Source of the DNA: an uncultured Shewanella sp.
Lineage (GTDB): Bacteria; Pseudomonadota; Gammaproteobacteria; Enterobacterales; Shewanellaceae
Assembly (NCBI RefSeq): GCF_947501665.1
Contig: NZ_CANMWS010000004.1
Coordinates: forward strand, 62,001 to 126,000
Reading direction: 5' to 3'
DNA: 64,000 nt
The notes below the pieces were generated by a model. It was given only the letters and a program-made list of their open reading frames with translations, did not search any database and was not told the origin of the DNA. Made by a program: the position numbers and the translations under genes. Positions 63,116-64,000 of the stretch are shown piece by piece; the stretch's first letter is position 1, and every line of letters starts with the position of its first letter.

Positions 63116-64000
63116 TTAAAGTGTCACTATCGTCGATAAATCGAGATGTGTTTCTAACACATCGGCTAAACGTTCAAGCTGCTGGGCTTTAATTTCATCC
63201 ACATCGATGGACGCGACATCAGTCATGCCAGCCCACTCAAGCACGAGTTTTCCTGCCTTTGGGCTATCAAAAAGTCCATGCACATAAGTACCTAAAATTT
63301 GATTATCATGAGATAACAACCCCTCTTTAATCGGCTTAACATCTGCAGTATGGTCATCAACTTGAGCAACCCCTTTCTTTTTTTCATTAAAAGAAACAGG
63401 CTGTATGCCTTGGCTGATTAATTGCGTATTACCACAGTGAATTTCATATCCTTCAAGTTCCGCTTGTTGACCATTTAACTCAATATGTCCAATAATTTGA
63501 GTTAACGTTTTAGTGTCTGTTAATTGCGTCTCTATTGGCAGCAAGTTCAAGCCTAAGCTCTCGCCTTTAGTCCCCTCTACACCATTAGGATCGCGAATAT
63601 GCCGTCCCAACATTTGGTAACCACCACAGATCCCAAGTACTTTACCACCATAGCGTAAATGTTGCTGAATATAACGATCCCACCCTTGAGTTTGTAAGCA
63701 GGCTAAATCATCTCGTACACTCTTACTGCCCGGTAAAATAATTAAATCAGCTTGAGGAAATGAAGACACATCAACTGGTGTTTGGATAGAAACATAACAA
63801 AATTCTATATGAGGGTGTAATCGTAGTGGGTCGAAATCGGTATGATTACTAATCCTTGGATACACTAACACGACAACCTTAAACCTTGCAGTTTCTTTCT
63901 TTGGTGAGTCAATCAAGGCATCTTCTGCTTCAAGGTGTAAATCCTGCAAATAAGGTAACACCCCCAACACTGGCTTTTTTGTATATGCTTCTAACCAGTC
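63116..64000 (-). CDS. cobQ: Cobyric acid synthase (C-terminal part; continues past the window)
   Basis: The reading frame is open from the stop at 63116 to the window edge, about 295 codons. It begins inside DWLEAYTKKPVLGVLPYL, the typical end of the dethiobiotin-synthetase-like domain. The class I glutaminase domain has LIILPGSKSVRDDLACLQ, the catalytic Cys in GGKVLGICGGYQMLGRHI, and the His in ILGTYVHGLFDSPK. It amidates cobyrinic acid side chains b, d, e and g. First seen member of cobQ-cobO-btuF. The GTG at 63970 is internal, not a start. Confidence 0.92.
   Translation of the reverse strand, partial: DWLEAYTKKPVLGVLPYLQDLHLEAEDALIDSPKKETARFKVVVLVYPRISNHTDFDPLRLHPHIEFCYVSIQTPVDVSSFPQADLIILPGSKSVRDDLACLQTQGWDRYIQQHLRYGGKVLGICGGYQMLGRHIRDPNGVEGTKGESLGLNLLPIETQLTDTKTLTQIIGHIELNGQQAELEGYEIHCGNTQLISQGIQPVSFNEKKKGVAQVDDHTADVKPIKEGLLSHDNQILGTYVHGLFDSPKAGKLVLEWAGMTDVASIDVDEIKAQQLERLADVLETHLDLSTIVTL

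Overview
The window looks like a chromosomal segment of a low-GC marine gammaproteobacterium, most likely Shewanella or a close relative in the Alteromonadales. The evidence is gene order and protein sequence, not a search. The tolC / nudF-yqiB-cpdA-yqiA-parE block, the yheT-yheU-prkB...crp block, a CRP beginning [11 protein letters not shown], a monofunctional dnaB next to alr, and many small c-type cytochrome or outer-membrane families all fit.

Layout. 1-8.1 kb: housekeeping genes (parE, yqiA, cpdA, yqiB, nudF, tolC), then a copper-chaperone/DUF2333/outer-membrane-barrel operon. 8.1-10.8 kb: enoyl-CoA hydratase family, PspC-like protein, a small exported protein, dusA. 11.7-17.3 kb: an unusual all-plus accessory cluster. 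It holds a DedA/VTT-like membrane domain fused to a degenerate EboD-type dehydroquinate-synthase-like domain, an EboA-like protein, an exported Cys-rich protein and a CxxCH protein with a G9 tract. 17.4-20.0 kb: LysE exporter, class A beta-lactamase, M14-type peptidase. 20.3-26 kb (minus): alr, dnaB, then curli secretion and regulation (csgD, csgG, csgF, csgE, without curlin subunits). 26-34.9 kb: SdaC-like transporter, yjjX, csdA-csdE, and three enzyme-family proteins that have lost catalytic residues, then orphans and ygiW. 35-38.9 kb: di-heme peroxidase translationally coupled to a hybrid sensor kinase. 40-47.7 kb: a five-gene RND efflux plus two-component operon. 47.7-50.5 kb: yheT-yheU between two copies of a MITE-like repeat, then prkB. 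50.7-58.2 kb: an accessory block separating prkB from crp, with a putative toxin/immunity pair, a HEPN-like protein, a Rap1a-like protein, an IS1595-type transposase remnant, a 7-bp tandem repeat and a family of stem-loops with the arm ACCAGTGATAA. 58.5-59.3 kb: crp with an ideal FNR-type box. 59.5-61.4 kb: a lipase-like protein with an adjacent CesT-like type III secretion chaperone. 61.5-64 kb: btuF, cobO and the C-terminal part of cobQ, running off the end.

The best leads for something undescribed are the EboA / VTT-EboD pseudoenzyme pair, the orphan chaperone-lipase pair, the stem-loop-punctuated island between prkB and crp, and the set of catalytically degraded enzyme homologues at 28-33 kb. 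I saw no rRNA, tRNA, CRISPR array or complete insertion sequence. All family assignments are from memory of motifs; none were checked against a database.
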